7,463 nt of DNA from an uncultured Bacteriovorax sp. (lineage in GTDB: Bacteria > Bdellovibrionota > Bacteriovoracia > Bacteriovoracales > Bacteriovoracaceae). The stretch lies in the NCBI GenBank assembly GCA_946480715.1, contig CAMLKK010000085.1, positions 1 to 7,463 on the forward strand, written 5' to 3'. How positions within the stretch are numbered: the first letter of the stretch is position 1; every line of letters begins with the position of its first letter. The notes beneath the pieces were generated by a model, which saw nothing but the letters and a program-made list of their open reading frames with translations, was not told the DNA's origin and did no database searches. This document shows, piece after piece, positions 6,980 through 7,463 of the stretch. The position numbers and the translations under genes are program-made.

Positions 6980-6994
6980 CTTTCAATTCGAAAG
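6980..6994. promoter_or_regulatory. Second 15-bp palindrome CTTTC-N5-GAAAG
   Basis: CTTTCAATTCGAAAG again has 5-bp arms and a 5-bp centre. Its centre (6987) is 21 bp from that of the neighbouring palindrome (6966), two helical turns, and the two share 9 of 15 bases (pattern CTnTnAnTTnnAnAG). The pair looks like a tandem operator between the carD-type gene and the lipoprotein gene. Confidence 0.4.
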
Positions 6995-7005
6995 TTTTGG
7001 GGTAA
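6995..7005 (+). repeat. Direct repeat TTTTGGGGTAA, copy 1
   Basis: An 11-bp exact repeat of 7066-7076, 71 bp away, adjoining the second palindrome. The related G4-tract sequence AGGGGTTA appears on the minus strand at 6953-6960. Function unknown. Confidence 0.4.
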
Positions 7006-7065
7006 TGGCCCCGACCCTTTGTCCTCGCCCTTATGTGCATCATCGGTGCCAGTCAAAACAAGTCT

Positions 7066-7076
7066 TTTTGGGGTAA
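7066..7076 (+). repeat. Direct repeat TTTTGGGGTAA, copy 2
   Basis: Exact second copy of the 11-mer at 6995-7005, in the leader side of the lipoprotein gene. A further minus-strand relative, TAAGGGGTCAA, lies at 7121-7131. The rest of the 284-bp intergenic region (6896-7179) holds no credible small gene. Confidence 0.4.
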
Positions 7077-7120
7077 ATTGGGACGAAACATCACATTTTC
7101 GGTGAGAAAAAAATCCACGA

Positions 7121-7152
7121 TTGACCCCTTAGATCCTTCTATCCCATAGAAT
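7121..7152 (+). promoter_or_regulatory. Possible promoter of the lipoprotein gene
   Basis: TTGACC (7121-7126) and TAGAAT (7147-7152) resemble -35 and -10 hexamers, but the 20-bp gap is too long for a standard sigma70 promoter. TAGAAT may act with a poor -35, or another sigma factor may be used. Low confidence. Confidence 0.25.
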
Positions 7153-7169
7153 GAGGACATCCTTAATAT

Positions 7170-7173
7170 GGAG
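7170..7173 (+). promoter_or_regulatory. Ribosome-binding site selecting the lipoprotein start
   Basis: GGAG sits 6 nt before ATG 7180. An in-frame ATG at 7168 has GAGGA at 7153-7157, 10 nt upstream, and would add MEFI. The later start gives a standard MKK signal-peptide n-region and is preferred. Confidence 0.65.
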
Positions 7174-7179
7174 TTCATT

Positions 7180-7463
7180 ATGAAAAAGTCACTAGTACTC
7201 ATGATTCCTTTTTTGATGATGCTCGTTTCATGTCGAGCAAAGGTTGAGGTTCAAACAACTAGAGGTGTGACTCTTTCAAATAACCAAATCGGGATCTCCG
7301 CGAATGCAACCAGCACAGAGATACAATCGTTCGTCAGAGAACTGGAAGCTAAGCAGGCAGAAGATCCAACTCAAGTTTTTGAAGTCGTATCAATTTCGGA
7401 TTCACAAATTAAAAAAAGTGCATTGAGTGATGATCATCTCTACCCTAATAAAAATTTTTATAT
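7180..7463 (+). CDS. Putative outer-membrane lipoprotein of unknown function, C-terminus cut by window edge
   Basis: The first 94 codons are visible and open to the right edge. The N-terminus MKK, hydrophobic LVLMIPFLMM and lipobox LVSC (15-18) predict cleavage by signal peptidase II and lipidation of C18. Residue +2 is Arg, not Asp, so sorting to the outer membrane is expected under the Lol rule. The mature part (about 19-94) is polar, with a strand-rich start (AKVEVQTTRGVTLSNNQIGISA) and a likely helix (STEIQSFVRELEAKQAE); I recognise no domain. It diverges from the carD-type gene and shares its 284-bp regulatory region. The start at 7180 is chosen for GGAG 6 nt upstream. Confidence 0.8.
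   Translation, partial: MKKSLVLMIPFLMMLVSCRAKVEVQTTRGVTLSNNQIGISANATSTEIQSFVRELEAKQAEDPTQVFEVVSISDSQIKKSALSDDHLYPNKNFY

Noticed and set aside
6999..7012. GGGG-N6-CCCC hairpin as a terminator in the intergenic region
   Set aside because: The stem is only 4 bp, no T tract follows, and no gene ends there.

Overview
The window holds seven genes from an AT-rich Gram-negative bacterium (roughly 40% GC by eye). Support for this comes from a lipobox protein, a Sec signal peptide, a meso-diaminopimelate route to lysine and a CarD/CdnL-type regulator. CarD proteins occur in deltaproteobacterial lineages, Bdellovibrionota, actinobacteria, firmicutes and others. A member of the Bacteriovorax/Bdellovibrio group is my best guess, but this is inference from gene content and composition only.

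Layout. (1) 1-1562, minus strand: the first 520 codons of uvrB, running off the left edge. (2) 1590-2837, plus strand: lysA, divergent from uvrB across only 27 bp, so the two promoters must overlap each other and the coding starts. (3) 2834-6350, minus strand: a tight four-gene run, cysS > GNAT acetyltransferase > nitroreductase > secreted HExxH protein. Its junctions are TAG|GTG abutting, ATGA overlap and 8 bp. Its last gene overlaps the end of lysA by 4 bp, tail to tail. (4) 6422-6895, minus strand: a carD/cdnL-type gene with its own ribosome-binding site and promoter-like sequence, closed by a strong symmetric terminator. (5) 6896-7179: a 284-bp divergent intergenic region with two 15-bp palindromes spaced two helical turns apart and a repeated G-rich motif. 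(6) 7180-7463, plus strand: the beginning of an unrecognised lipoprotein, running off the right edge.

Functionally this is mostly housekeeping: nucleotide excision repair, lysine/peptidoglycan precursor synthesis, tRNA-Cys charging and RNA-polymerase regulation. Three accessory genes ride behind cysS (acetyltransferase, flavin nitroreductase, exported metalloprotease-like protein). Their shared task, if any, cannot be read from sequence.

I found no mobile element, CRISPR array, tRNA, rRNA or clear horizontally acquired block. The least explained items are the two-tier inverted repeat that fills the gap between the carD terminator and the cysS start codon, the paired palindromes upstream of carD, and the exported HExxH protein with six cysteines.
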